From Paramarasmius palmivorus (taxonomy: Eukaryota; Basidiomycota; Agaricomycetes; Agaricales; Marasmiaceae): DNA of 64,000 bases. Location: NCBI GenBank assembly GCA_037176845.1, contig JAYKXP010000008.1, positions 434,001 through 498,000 of the forward strand. The letters run 5' to 3'. The notes below the pieces were generated by a model that saw nothing but the letters and a program-made list of their open reading frames with translations, was not told the origin of the DNA and ran no database searches. Shown here in pieces: positions 11,801 to 23,675 of this stretch. Position 1 is the stretch's first letter. Each line of letters starts with the position of its first letter. Made by a program: the position numbers and the translations under genes.

Positions 11801-12801
11801 TCGTTGACTTTAGCCATAATTCCTGTATCTTGATCTAAGAATGACCACATCTCTGAAGATAGCACTGTACTCACGAAATCATCCGAGTTATGAGAATCGT
11901 TGGAGTTGGACGATGATGATTGGGAAGGCAATGAAGACTTGCGGTTGGCTACTTGCCGGAATGCGGATGGAGGACCACTGATTCCGCTGGTAGACGCAGC
12001 CAACGAGCTCGAAGTAACGTCATAAGCGGAACCGTTGGCAGGAAGCCTGCTGCTCTCTCCATAAAGCGATTCCTGCGTGAGAGATTGGCGCTTCTTCTGA
12101 GTGGAATTCCGAGGATCCGGTTGTGTCGATCCGGGCTGTTGGCTTGGAGTTCTTTGTAATTTTGATTGCTCTCCTGGGTATTGAGAGCTGACGGAACGAG
12201 AAAAAGGATTGTAGGGAGCGGAATTTGGTTTACTGGCTGATGATACTGGTTCGTATGGCGAACCTAGCTTCTTGGTGGGAGTAGCTGGTGGGCTGTTGCC
12301 AAAAGACGGCGAATCAGCGGTATAAGTGTTGTTGGAAGGATTGGGAAGGGGTTTGTCTATTGAAACACGCGTTTTCGGGGCCGCAGACTGTGGTGAAGGA
12401 CTGATGGGAGAACGAGCAACGTAACTTGGAGAACGTGTACTCGACGCTATCCTGGAGTCTATCCTGTCTGGTTCATGACGCGGAGAAGTGTTCTGTGCAA
12501 TCTCGTCTCTTCGTAACATGCCCTGCTGCGCTTGTGCCTTGGAGGGTACTGGTGGTACAACAACTTGTTGTTTATATTGTGATTGGGCTTCCTTCCGTGA
12601 GGTGAGCACCATGGGACCTGAGACCATCGGCTTGTGCGACGACGACGCATCCTGGCTGGGACTGGTAGAAGAGGCGAACCTAGCAAACAAGGGGGTCGAT
12701 GCTGGGCTTGCTGGTTCGACCGGCCTGGGCGGTGACTGGGGCGGCTTGACTGGGGAGATTTGTGGTTGCTGCTTTGACTTTTTGCGAAGGAAACCAGCCA
12801 T
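8885..12801 (-). CDS. Large low-complexity protein with F-box-like core and hydrophobic C-terminus
   Basis: Five exons (12801-11875, 11792-10335, 10274-9657, 9604-9405, 9353-8885) give 1223 aa with every phase consistent. Residues 1 to about 710 are serine/proline/threonine-rich and basic, probably disordered, with tandem SREGL repeats and TKQRPTTP repeats. A folded region starts near 725 (YLEDPTLLSLLMAYLSYYDW, then CNLFSVSKDIR) and resembles an F-box, followed by a conserved-looking globular stretch rich in aromatic residues. The last 35 residues contain a long hydrophobic segment (SFLGLALTVLRTFAVVLVKF) that could be a tail anchor or amphipathic helix. I recognise it only as a type of protein common in basidiomycetes. 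Function unknown. Confidence 0.7.
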
Positions 12802-13177
12802 CGCAGTCTATGCAATATACAATAGGGTATGGGTACAACAAAACAGTGAGAATGAGTCTTGACAGAGAAGCGGTCTTGGCCAGACTTCGGAGAATTTGTT
12901 CAAAAAAAAGGTGCTTCATTGCAACTGTCATTCTCAATTACGTCAGGTTCTGGTGCCTAGCATCATTCTGGCTTCCAAACTGGCTTCCCCTGACGAGCGG
13001 GTTGCGAACGGGAAAGTAAGTATCAGAGTATCAAGAGTATGTCGTATGCAGTGTCGTATCGAGTGTCGTACTGGCCCTTGAAAAAACATGCTGTCGAGTA
13101 TCCCGTTTAGCTCGGAACATGCTTCCTTATCTCCCAGTTCAATTACCATGTTTTTATTACCGTGGAATTCTAATATA
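12802..13177. other. Intergenic region, 376 bp
   Basis: Lies between the tandem minus-strand genes uL3m (ends 13178) and the 1223-aa protein (starts 12801). It must hold the uL3m 3' end and the downstream promoter. No recognisable element. Confidence 0.6.
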
Positions 13178-14372
13178 CTACTCGCGAGGAACAAAAGGAC
13201 TACGTCTGTTCGCCGGCGCCTCAATCACAGATGGCAACAACTTGGCCATTTCTGCAGTCCCAGCGGGGAATGGCAAATCGTCTACGCCTTTCGGTAACAC
13301 CTGCTCGTAGAGACCTTTAGCTTGGTTGTGACGGCCGACGGCAACCTTTTTCTTTGCGTCTCTGACCATGACATGAGCGTCATCAATTCCCGGGACTGCA
13401 CCTCGTACGTAGATGAGGTTCAGGTCAGAGTCAACCCGAAGGACTGGCAAGTTTTGTGTGGTGATACGTTCGCCTCCTAGGCGACCTGGCATTTTCTTTC
13501 CTGGCCAAACTCTTCCTGGATCCTAGAGAGGAATATGTTATTCATCGGACCGATATGGGTAGAGAAATATTGTTCGGTTCCGCACCTGATGGGCACCAGT
13601 AGAACCAATAGAACGATGTGATACGAAACACCATGACTAGCTCTCAGGCCTTTGAACCCCCAACGTTTCATACCTCCCGCAAAGCCCTTTCCGATTCTAA
13701 AAACGAGTGCGCGTTTAAATATAACATGTCGTTATGGATCTGGAGGCCAACTCACGATTTGGCAACCACATCAACAAATTGACCGGGCACAAAATGCACA
13801 GCGGACAAGGTAGTACCTAGTAACAGTCAACGACTATACCACAAAAGAATATACAGTGCACTCACCAACAGGTACGTGTGCATCTGGAGTAACAGGGAAC
13901 TCTCGGACAACTCTCTTGCACACAACACCCGCCTTCCTAAAATGTCCTTGCATTTGTCGTGTCGTCGTCTTCACAGGTCTATCCGACGCTGCCACCTGTA
14001 CAGCATGATACTTCTGAAGCGTCCTTCCGAACAGTCACAATATTCGCAGTGACTTGACAATTGTCCAACTACATAACATTCGAAATGAGCGACTCTGTAA
14101 AACCACAATTGTGACCAGTGACCACTCACTTGCAGAATCGTCACTGGAACTCTAACTCCCTGGTCATTCCAAACAGCCGTCATTCCACGTTTCTTTGCAA
14201 TAACACCTGTTCGTATTGATTCGGGTGACCATTTCGACGCGGTGTCGGCTTCAGCTGTCGTTGAGGTTGAAGCCTGAGTAGCTAGTGAAACCGCGCTTGC
14301 ATGTACGTGTCTTGATGCTGCGCCATTAAAGGGAGACAATGGCTTTTGAGCCAGTCCCCAGAGTCTGAGCAT
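13178..14372 (-). CDS. Mitochondrial ribosomal protein uL3m (two frame breaks)
   Basis: Large-subunit mitochondrial ribosomal protein L3 (yeast Mrpl9). Exons: 14372-14130, 14068-13866, 13816-13756, 13696-13586, 13522-13178. The N-terminus ([13 protein letters not shown], arginine/serine-rich, no acids) looks like a mitochondrial presequence. The uL3 signature [18 protein letters not shown] is present, then [19 protein letters not shown]. Exon 2 has one base too many (near 14011, inside [15 protein letters not shown]) and exon 4 has one base too few (near 13616, between HGVSY and HRSIGS). Both are proved by splice phase, and the coding on either side is fully conserved, so consensus errors are likelier than a pseudogene. 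It is divergent from RRN6. Confidence 0.88.
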
Positions 14373-14508
14373 GGTGGTAGTGGTAGAGGAAGGACTGGAC
14401 TGTCAGTGTTTTTTCGCGCGGATCCGGCAAAAAGTTTTGAATTTTTGGTCACGGCTCGTGGCTCTCTTCAGCTTGCACTTCTACCATCGCTATCCTCTGT
14501 CAAATGGA
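14373..14508. promoter_or_regulatory. Divergent promoter region uL3m/RRN6, 136 bp
   Basis: Start codons of a mitochondrial ribosomal protein gene and a Pol I factor gene face away from each other across 136 bp. Both are ribosome-production genes, which would suit shared control; this is inference from spacing only. Confidence 0.5.
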
Positions 14509-17500
14509 ATGGAATTCTGGCCTGCGCAATATCAACATAAAGAATCTAGTGATACCGAGGAGAAGAAGGGCAAGCATCATCCAACGAGATATGAGTATCC
14601 CTACTTGGAAACTGGGAGGCTAGGAGCTGTTTCTTTAGTAGAGAAGGATGGAAGATTTGAGTGGACACATGCTTTTCAGGATTTCAGCGAGGGTGTGTGT
14701 TTATTGCCTTTGAGCACCATGCGATAACCTGACACTGTACAAGGATTAAAATGCAATGAACCCATAACGGTCTTTCCTGCAACTCGTAGACCGCCTACGA
14801 CGATACCACAGACATCAATTCAGCACAGGGCAGAGCAAAGTGTGAGTTACAATCCTGGAATTGTTGAACACTGCTAAAGAGGGCTCGAAACAGGCTAATT
14901 TTCTTAGAACTGTTCTACCTGAAGTAGACATTACATCTGAACTTGTCCGAGATGAGCTTGCATCTGACGAGAAGATGATGCGCTCACTGGAACAATACGA
15001 TCCTTACGCGGGCAACTTGATGGAAACCTTGCGAGGAAGTGGAGACTCGAGACAGTATCTCGCTTTCCCATTTGGCGAGCTGGGGTGCGATTTAAGTAAG
15101 TAGTTTCCAGCTCTGACAGGAGCAGTAGATTGACGTTTGGATAGATGTATCGCCAATCTTACAAACTGAACAAGGCGACGTTTTCCGACCGGCTTCACGT
15201 AGTACGCGAACTTTCCAGACGCCGATAAGGCAGCTAGTTTCCAACAAGGTATCTGAAGAGTCAGGTAATGATTCTCCGACATTGCGGTTCAGTGGTGATT
15301 GACATGAAATTCAGCAACACTTCTTGGTGTACGGACATATGGTCCTACCTTTATTCTCGAAATGCGACATGATGAAGAATCTGGATCCCTCAGGACCGTA
15401 GAGCTCGGAAGTTTCAATAGAGCACGAACGGGGGATCGTCCTTCTGTGGACGTGTCGTTCCTCTCCGATTCCTCCCCAGTGTTAGTCAACGATATAGGAT
15501 TGATGTACAAATGCAATCTTGAAGATGGCTCGCTGTAAGATCCATTCATTTGTCAGACATGCACAGACTGACATAGCCTAGGGATATCATTTCACAAGGA
15601 GAAGACCAATATACAGACTCCACCTGGAGATTAGCTCCGAGCTCTCTTCCTAGTGGAATGTTTCTTTCATCGAGCAAGGTCGTCCAAGAATTTGACATGA
15701 GGGTTAGTCGGTCCTGTCACACGATTCCGGTGATCTAGTCTGATGTTTCGTGAGTAGGATCCAGGACAGCCTTCGTGCTTGTTCCGAATGTCGGACAAGA
15801 CGACAGACCTGCTGGTCGGCATAGAAAGTCCGTTAAATGAACACATCATTCCTCTATGTTCGACTAGGGAAATTCTTTGGATGGATAGGCGTGCTCCGGG
15901 CAAGCCACTCCTAGCATACCTACATCGCAGGCAATACGACCGTACCCTCGCGACCCTGTCATTCAATGGCATGTCCATTTCTTTCCTACATTTTGCTCTA
16001 TGGTTAATCTGATAAACAGACTTTACCCTTCTCACGAGCCGTAAAAACGCGCTGGTAACAGTCTACGACCTTTCTCGGTCTGATGAGCTCCTGAAAATGC
16101 AATGTCATCCATATGTTCTGCCTTTTGGACAGGACGACACCTTTTCGGGGAATGCTCTGCTCGAACGAGCTAATGGTCAGGTTAGTATGTATCGGATATC
16201 GGAGAAGGGGAAAGTTGTCCGGTTTGATATGAGCTGGTCAGAAAAAGTCACACCGCAACAGCTGGAGTGGTCGGATGATATACATTCCCTCGACAGCGCT
16301 GCCTCCTCCATGAAGCCTGACGATGGGCCCCTAGGGAAGCGGGACTTAAGCATGGTCAATATGCGCCCTATCTATGACTGTGAGTCATATGATTGACGAG
16401 GAATTATCTCATTTGCTCACCGAGGTGTTTAAAGATATTTTCACGACACTGGAAAATGAACAAGGAAGAAGAAGAAGAGGAGCATGCCGATGCTGTGTAT
16501 GACCTCATTGACGATTTGCCTACTTTCTGGCAGCGTTACGAGGCACCTTCTGATAACATTTTAACAACGTGAGTGACAGAACAGCTCCCCGATATGCTTT
16601 GCGTGACTCACCGTCATACATGGTTAGATACGACGTTATCTTATCCTCCAGTGACACACCGATGTACTCCTCCCGTTCCGATTTTCTGTCAGGAAGCATT
16701 TTCAACTCTACTCGTGGCTATCGCGCACTTGCACAGAACCGATTTCCATGGGACAGTATTCGGAAACGCGCAGCATGGCATCATGACATCAGTCAGAACT
16801 TGGCGGCGGACACATCGCTCAAACTGAACGATATTGACGAGCTTTCACAACAACTACGCGCTTTTGATTTGAACATGGGAGATGATCACCCAGCACAGGC
16901 AGGCAAGAGGCAAAAGAAGGCCCGGGAGCAGCTGGCGTTAGACCTGATGTTGTCAAAAGATGTCCTATGCCATCGCCCAGTGCCATCGACATCGGGTAAT
17001 TCGGGTGATCTCGCACTCGAGACAATGACAGAAGCTCTCTTCGTTGGACGCGGAACCCCCACCAGTCAACTTTTCGTTCCTACGGCCAGTTCGAAAGGCC
17101 GACTATTATTCGAGGGACGAAGATGGGGACAACGAGATTTCTCCGCTTGGAGTACGCTTACTACTGAAGGAGTGGGAGCTCGGCACCAATCCAGACGAGA
17201 TGGTATATAAAGATCCTTATGACGACCAAACACAAGAAGCTGTCATTGGTCCATGGGGCACCAGAATGTACAAAAATTGGGTACAACCGTCGTCGCCAGA
17301 GGAAGCGTATGTCACACCTTCGGAAGCTAAAGTACCTCCAACTGTGATGACATCGACCTCTGTGATAAATATGCGTAAGCAACTGAAGGCTGCTATGCAG
17401 GCGCAAATACCAGCTGTTGGAAGCCAGCCTATGCAGGGCCAAGGGGGAGATTCGCAATCGCAATCACAGTCACAAGAGTTGGCGAGTACACAAGTGCTAC

Positions 17501-17562
17501 CTGGACCCTTTGGTGGCCGACCCAAAAAGAAACCGGCAAAGAAGCGAGTGGGGGGATTCTAA
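14509..17562 (+). CDS. RRN6: RRN6-like RNA polymerase I core-factor subunit (two frame breaks)
   Basis: Pol I-specific initiation factor of the Rrn6/TAF1C family. Exons: 14509-14692, 14744-14841, 14894-15095, 15145-15264, 15315-15534, 15582-15702, 15758-15968, 16020-16379, 16435-16568, 16628-17562. The N-terminal two thirds read as a beta-propeller-like region with family phrases such as RQYLAFPFGELG and LLVGIESPLNEHIIPLCST. Near the C-terminus LDAEPPPVNFSFLRP is followed by a glutamine/serine stretch and the terminal GPFGGRPKKKPAKKR. Intron 15969-16019 is GC-AG (donor G|GCATGT). Exon 9 carries one extra base (16435-16460, TTTT or AAAA run) and exon 10 one extra (near 17038). Assignment rests mainly on the C-terminal signature. 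Confidence 0.75.
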
Positions 17563-18020
17563 TTAGCAGGTCATGGGGTAGTAGTAGACGTAAATACAAA
17601 TCATACAGCTCCATTTTCGCCTCGAAAATACCAAAGAACGAAACAATCCCATGCCAATGTGGTGAAGAGAATTGATGTGTCTGTCTGAGTTGAATTTATT
17701 TTCTCTGCGCCAAAAGCCGGGTCCGGCGGGTCAACTGACCTTTTCTCAATTTCGCGTTCCTCAGCCTGCGCGGTGCATCATTGCAGCATCGTTTCTTCTC
17801 TTCTCCATTCATCTATTCTAACTGGCGTTGCCGTCGACTGCATTGACTCTGCGTTATCTACCAGGGAATGAAACTGGACTGACGGCCAGCCCAGCCAGAA
17901 GGTTATATGGATGGAAAAAGGTCAGCGAAAAACTCGACTCTAATCCTTTTAGAGGGATTTTCTGGTGGTGCTAACGCGCAACTAGCACCTCCCATCCCGT
18001 TTTCGATTCGAACAAGTTCA
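17563..18020. other. Intergenic region, 458 bp
   Basis: Between RRN6 and the carrier gene, same strand. Contains pyrimidine-rich stretches near 17790-17830, usual for fungal promoters and 5' leaders. No gene seen. Confidence 0.55.
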
Positions 18021-19439
18021 ATGGCTTCCTTCGACGTGAGCATCCCAGTTTTTTATCTTTTCTAATCGACGAAACTGAGACATTGGTAACGCAGGAAATA
18101 AGGCGGTCGTATGTGCACTGTCTGCGAGTTATATCTCCACTTTCGCGGGGTACCCAGTGAGTAGCAGGCAGTTTTTGGTTCTAGGACATTCTTATTCAAC
18201 CACTTCGCTTTGATATTTAGCTGGACTCTCTAAAGTCTCGTTTGCAAACTACGAAAACGCCAATCTCAGTCCCCCGCTTAGCTGCTATCGTCTATCGTGA
18301 AGAAGGAGTAGCAGGTTTCTTTCGTGGGCTATGGATACCTTTAATGACAATTTCCTTCGTTCGTACGTGTGCCTCCGCATCCCATATTATCCAGACATTC
18401 ATCATGTTCCTGATTGACAGGCGCCGCAAGCTTCACTATCTATACTCGAACCAAAGAACATTTCAGAGCACGCAATTGGCTTGCCCGGGACAGCATTATC
18501 GACGTGTCAGTCATTGGAGGCATTAGCGGCGCGATGTCTGGGGCTCTGATATCATTTACGAGTGCCCGTGAGTCTGATATACGTCTTCTGCGGGATAATG
18601 CCGAGCTTCGTGATTAGCGTTTGAATTGGTCAAAGTACGACGTCAGCTGGAATATAGCATCGCAGCCTCCCGTGGAGTACAGCTGTCTAAAGCCCCGGGC
18701 ACACTCGAAGCAGTGAGAGAGATTTTCAGGACTAATGGAATCGCTGGATTATACACTGGTTTCAGACTGCATTTCAGTGAGTGGTGTTTCCGATGGTACT
18801 TATCAAGTATGATGCTCATCTTTTAATGTCTCTAGTTCGTGATACAATGGGAACTGCCTTGTATTTCCTCGAATACGATGGCATGCGACATCTATTGGGA
18901 CGGCAAAGATCTGGAGAGCAAGGTCCCACTCCATCGTGGCTACCAATACCTGTATCTTTGGTCCCCTTTGTTTGTGGGTCGTTCTCTGGAGTATGTTTGT
19001 CATCCACTCCACCAAAATAAGTTGTGCTTAGCTGCTTTTGCAGGTTACTTCATGGGCGTTGATATACCCATTAGATGTGTAAGACTAGGGCAACACTTCG
19101 GCCGACACGGTGCTAATCCATTCAATTCCAGTGTCAAGACCAAAGTACAGCAACGTGCACTTGCCGGAGAACGGTATCGGGGAGTGTTTGAAACGCTCCA
19201 TCGCCTTGTTCGAGGTAATACACTTTTGCTCGGATCTTGAACGATATTCATTTCAGTGTTATGCAGGGCCAGACCCAGAAAATCCAAAACCTTTCTTAGC
19301 AGGAGTCGCTCGTATCTATCGAGGACTGGGGGTGAGCGCCGTGCGCAGTATAACAACCCACGGTTTACTTTGGACATTCTTTGACCTTGTTGCCCACTAC
19401 ATTGACCAGCTACCGCAATCGACTGATGATGACCGTTGA
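18021..19439 (+). CDS. Mitochondrial carrier family (SLC25) protein
   Basis: Inner-membrane solute carrier with three repeats, each carrying the P-x-D/E-x-x-K/R signature: YPLDSLKSRLQTT, APFELVKVRRQ and YPLDVVKTKVQQ. Exons: 18021-18035, 18095-18156, 18221-18362, 18421-18567, 18618-18776, 18836-18990, 19044-19078, 19132-19214, 19267-19439. The first exon reads MASFD and must donate one more base to enter GNKAVVCALSASYISTF, so one G is probably missing before the donor at 18036. The alternative start at 17911 would need a 32-nt intron and is unlikely. The short 35-nt seventh exon spans the third signature. Substrate cannot be told from sequence; no acidic EF-hand extension is present. Confidence 0.85.
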
Positions 19440-19637
19440 CTGCCGTTCTCTTGCTTGCACAAAAATTCCTTTCCTGTATATTGCTTCCCGTCTCATACCT
19501 TAGAAAGATCCTCTAAATCACCAATTGTAGCAGATAAGCGCTCTTTGAGAAATCGAACTTTCTGTACATCCGTACTCATTCGTGCTTTCGTTCAATAACC
19601 CGATCATCTTCTAGTTTCTACCACAATTATCTGACAC

Positions 19638-21662
19638 TCATCGTGCCTGTACATAGTCATCTATCTTAAGTAGCAGACACACAGTCTCAGTGGCCAACTC
19701 GACGGCGCTTGTTGAGACCAAGAGAGGTTGCACCACGTCCTCTTCCAAGATATTTGAAATGAGACCCTGAGCAAAGATGAGAATCACAATCTTTGCGGAC
19801 CGGAACGCATGCATACCTTTCGGACATTGATTCCCGCATTCCTCTCTCCAAGAGCATGTCTGTTACGCAATTCGGTGACGATCGCTATGGGATTGAGACC
19901 TGCGTTCTCGGCCAAGGTTGTCGGTATAACCTCCAAAGCATCAGCGTATGCCTGTATACAATATGCCTCCATCCCTCTGAGGGACTGCGCATACTGCGAT
20001 AACATCCGCGAAACATGGATTTCAGGTGCACCGCCGCCTCCAATAAGTGCCCTGGTGAGACTATCAGTATATATTAGTGGGCGAGAGAGAGAAGCAATTA
20101 TACCTCTTCTTCACCAGACATCTGACAACACAGAGCGCATCATGTAAACTCCTCTCGCACTCCTCAACGACGAGGTTATTGCTTCCCATCGCCAAAATGC
20201 TGACCGTTCTGCCGCGGTTTTTGACTCCAGTGATTTTGACCACTTTGACACCCGACTGAGAAACTCTTCGACCAAATCTGCTGCACCGAGTTTATCCTCA
20301 GTGAAGGCCTCGATGTCCGCAATGGGTTTGCATCCGAGACTCTTTGAAAGGAACTGAATCTCATCTCGCTCAACATCCTTCACTACCATGATGTTGAGTC
20401 GTTTCAAGAAGTTGAGGGAGGTGTCATCAACGGCATCACGGAGGATAGACTTCTGGATGAGTAGGACGTTGCAATTGGCTTTCTTGATCTTCTTGCAAAT
20501 GTTCAGCAAGTATTGTCTGCCTTCTTTGATGACCTTGTCCATTTGGCGGTAATCGTTGATGACGACGGTGTTGTCCATCTAAAAAATGTGGTCAAGAAAA
20601 GTGGAGAGCTAGAAAGGGAGTACATACGTCTGGCTTGGGTGCGCTCAATTGGAATTGAATGATAGCAATTTTGGCCTTTTCCATTCTCGTTGGGCCACCA
20701 GCAGCGGTGACGACGTTCTGGTTGAGAACGACACCCTCGACAAGTTCCGTGTCCTCTATCGTTCCTCCAACCTTCTTCACGACTCGGATGTCCCGAAGAT
20801 CGACATTAGATGATGTTGGGGTCACCAGTCGTGTCACAGCTGCGACTGCAATAGGTGCTAAGGTGGAAGAGTATTGGGAGACAATCTAACAACGTTCAGT
20901 GTCAGTTATGTGGAGGATGATCTGACGTGGTGAAAACACACTTTAGAGTTGAGAGAGGTACTAGCTGCACGTAGCAAGCTGGCCTTGTCGCCGAGATCGA
21001 CTGGGGTTGATATGTCGGTCAGGTACTCTGTAGCCTTGGCGAATGCTTTGAAGAAGGCCTCAGCGATGATCGTAGGGTGTATTCCTTTCTGCAGCATTTT
21101 TTCTGCAGCTCCAAGAAGGGATCCAGCAAGCACAACGACAGACGTCGTTCCATCACCTGCTTCTACGTCTTGTGCAGCAGAAAGATCGACAAGCTGCACA
21201 AACGTCATTTAGTTGGATCAAGTATGATTCAAAGGGACAAGGCTTGCCATTTTCGCAGCAGGGTGAAGTGCTTGTATACTCTTGAGGATTGTAGCACCAT
21301 CGTTCGTGATGACAACTTCGCCTTTTGAAGTTTGGATCTACACAGATGGTTGGTGATCAAAAATATGTGCAAGAGATTTGCTACGTACCATTTTGTCCAT
21401 TCCCCTTGGGCCTAAAGATGTCCTAACTGCATCACTTATTGCTAATGTTGCCCATCGATACAGATCCCTGCACATTTATACTGAAACCCGCACCTTTTGC
21501 AGCGACCATGTTGGAGAGTCGCAGCTCCATTGGCTTACCCTGCAGAAAACGCGTCAAACAGGGTAATAATGTGGCCTGGCAATGCTATCTTACCTTGTCA
21601 TTGAATGCAGCATTTGCTCCTGAAGCTTTTGAGACTGCTGGTGCTGTCGATGTGGACGCCAT
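19638..21662 (-). CDS. CCT4: CCT4, chaperonin TRiC/CCT subunit delta (one frame break)
   Basis: Cytosolic chaperonin subunit that folds actin and tubulin. Nine exons: 21662-21594, 21539-21494, 21441-21389, 21337-21248, 21193-20942, 20885-20628, 20578-20104, 20051-19817, 19766-19638. Group II chaperonin motifs are intact: [11 protein letters not shown], the ATP motif [12 protein letters not shown], the delta-specific [13 protein letters not shown], and GGGGAPEI before the C-terminal domain. Intron 21247-21194 is GC-AG (ATG|GCAAGC). Exon 7 is 475 nt where 476 is needed: a G is missing between 20263 and 20264, turning [17 protein letters not shown] out of frame. All coding after the break is perfectly conserved, so an assembly error is likely. 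Divergent from UFD1. Confidence 0.95.
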
Positions 21663-21799
21663 ACTGGACGTGAAAGTGGAAAAAGTTCAGGAAAGTTCAC
21701 CTGGCCTGGTAACGTGACAGACTGAATCACTGACGCGCGTCGCCTTGCGTCAAACTCAAAGTCTGTCCCTCACCATCACTATCTTCCAGATACTGCGAA
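21663..21799. promoter_or_regulatory. Divergent promoter region CCT4/UFD1, 137 bp
   Basis: Start codons of a chaperonin gene and a proteasome-pathway gene are 137 bp apart on opposite strands. No TATA box or named operator is evident. Confidence 0.5.
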
Positions 21800-23489
21800 A
21801 TGAGTCTTGTATGTTCTAGGAAATCCATGACAGATTCTCTCTTTCTGACGTTCTTCAGTTCGGTAATCAAGGGCCTGGAGGCCTACTCTCTCAGTTGTAT
21901 GATCTACACCGATGAATCATTCGCTGCACTGTCCTGACGAACATTTGCAGTGGCTTTCCCGCTGGATACGGACAACACATGGGACCAGCACCACCTAGAG
22001 CGTTCGATGAATATCTCAAAGCTTATAGTGTTGGTATGATGTCCGGGAAGCCAAGGGAAAACGTTTCATATGGTGGCAAAAGTGAGGCTTCACCAATCTT
22101 TTGATTCTGTCTTCTGACTCGTGTTCGCAAAGTAATCATGCCGCCATCTGCTCTTGCAACTCTCACTCGACTAGATCTCGAATCACCGTGGATGTTTCAG
22201 CTCCGCAATCCCAACAATTCCGCTGCTTCAACTCATGCCGGTGTCCTCGAGTTTATTGCAGATGAAGGTGTCGTCCATCTGCCGTATTGGATGATGAAGA
22301 CCTTGAAGGTTGGAGGAAGGAGACCCTATCCGAATCACTGGCGCAGAACTACCAAAGGGAAAGCTAGTGAAGCTTCAGCCACAAACAGTGCACTTCTTAG
22401 AAATTTCGGATCCCAAGGCAGTGTAAGTCGGCGCATCACGACAGCGCCTATAAGTACTGACAGTATATTTTAGACTCGAACAGGCCTGCGAAATTTCTCT
22501 GCACTCACACAAGGAGATATCGTCGAGATCTCTTACAACTCGATTGTCTTCCCTTTGCTCATCATGGAAACGAGTCCCGGAAATAGTGGTATCAGCGTGC
22601 TGGATACCGATCTGGAAGTAGATTTCGCTCCTCCTGTGGGATACGTTGAGCCAGAAAGACCTAAAGCGGCGCCTCCCGTAACGATGGCTGAGAAGTTGAA
22701 GATTGATCTAAACTCTCATTCGCCTGGCTCTTCACGGCCAGGATCTGCCCTCAGCGGCGGATTTGCTGGAGCAAGCACCGGTCAAACTGGTGTTAGTAAG
22801 GATGGTGACCATTGGGAGGCTTTCAAAGGCAAGGGAGAGACTTTGGCTGGACGGAAAACGAAGGGTAAAGGTATTACCCAGCGTAAGGTCGAAGGAGTCG
22901 CGGAAGGTAGTAAGATTATCAAGACTGAGTTGGTACTGTCTTATTTCAAAGTAATCCTAATGCTCACCGTGCTTTCAGCAATCGCCGTATAGTCTCGAAT
23001 AACACCCTTGAAACCGAGACCAAGGTGCCAGCAGCATTGAACCTACCTTTCGGAAAACTATTCTTCGGCTTCAACGTAGCCACCTATGTTCCTCCTGTTG
23101 CCAACAGCCCGACAAGCTCACCGGACCTGTCTAGGGTTAGTACTCTTGCTGTCCCAACTTCTAGTTAATTCACGCCCGTATAGGAATCTGCGTTCTCCGG
23201 ATCAGGGGCTACGTTGAATGGCCAACAGATCTCGCAACCTTCATCGTCTTCTGCCAAAGGCAAGGGAAAGGAAAAGGAACCAGAAGCGTCATCGTCATCG
23301 TGGTCGGGACAAGGGAATACACTGGGAAATAGTGTCCCTAGGGAAGTAGGTCTTGTCGGTGCAGGGGGTGCTCGTGTGCCCAGGCTGCCTCAGCGGCAGA
23401 GCACCCAGCAAGCGCAGCGAGAACGCAGTCCAACGCCTGATTTTGGTGTGGATGACGACGACGACGTGATCATGATTGATAGCGATTAG
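21800..23489 (+). CDS. UFD1: UFD1, Cdc48/p97 ubiquitin-recognition cofactor (frame breaks)
   Basis: Ufd1 pairs with Npl4 to bring polyubiquitinated clients to Cdc48 for ERAD. Exons: 21800-21808 (nine coding bases), 21859-21896, 21951-22081, 22133-22422, 22474 to 23135 (possibly interrupted), 23184-23489. The double-psi barrel region is clear: [50 protein letters not shown], then [18 protein letters not shown] and [16 protein letters not shown]. The C-terminus is acidic and ends in a [12 protein letters not shown] tail. Exon 4 has one extra G near 22308, and 22474 onward lacks one C near 22486 (EQALRNFSAL). A further break or an unseen intron lies at 22930-22965, before [13 protein letters not shown]. 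Confidence 0.93.
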
Positions 23490-23675
23490 ACAGGCTCCTT
23501 CATCTTCCGACGTATATTCTGTACACCATTACGACGATTGTTAAATCAGGACTTGACTGCATCCATGTAAATTACCACCAATACTTTATCACTGTACAAA
23601 TTTGGTATTGTTTATAGAAATCTCTTGCTCTTGCCTTTGTAAACCGGCGACCCTTTACCTCTCTCCCTCACCATC

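Noticed and set aside
13178..14372. uL3m as a true pseudogene
   Set aside because: It has two frame breaks, but coding sequence, splice sites and key motifs are otherwise perfect, and similar breaks occur in many essential genes here.
17911..18020. Alternative upstream start of the mitochondrial carrier (MEK + EGFSGGANAQ)
   Set aside because: It would require a 32-nt intron, far below the 48-60 nt seen everywhere else, and the exon still fails to enter the conserved frame.
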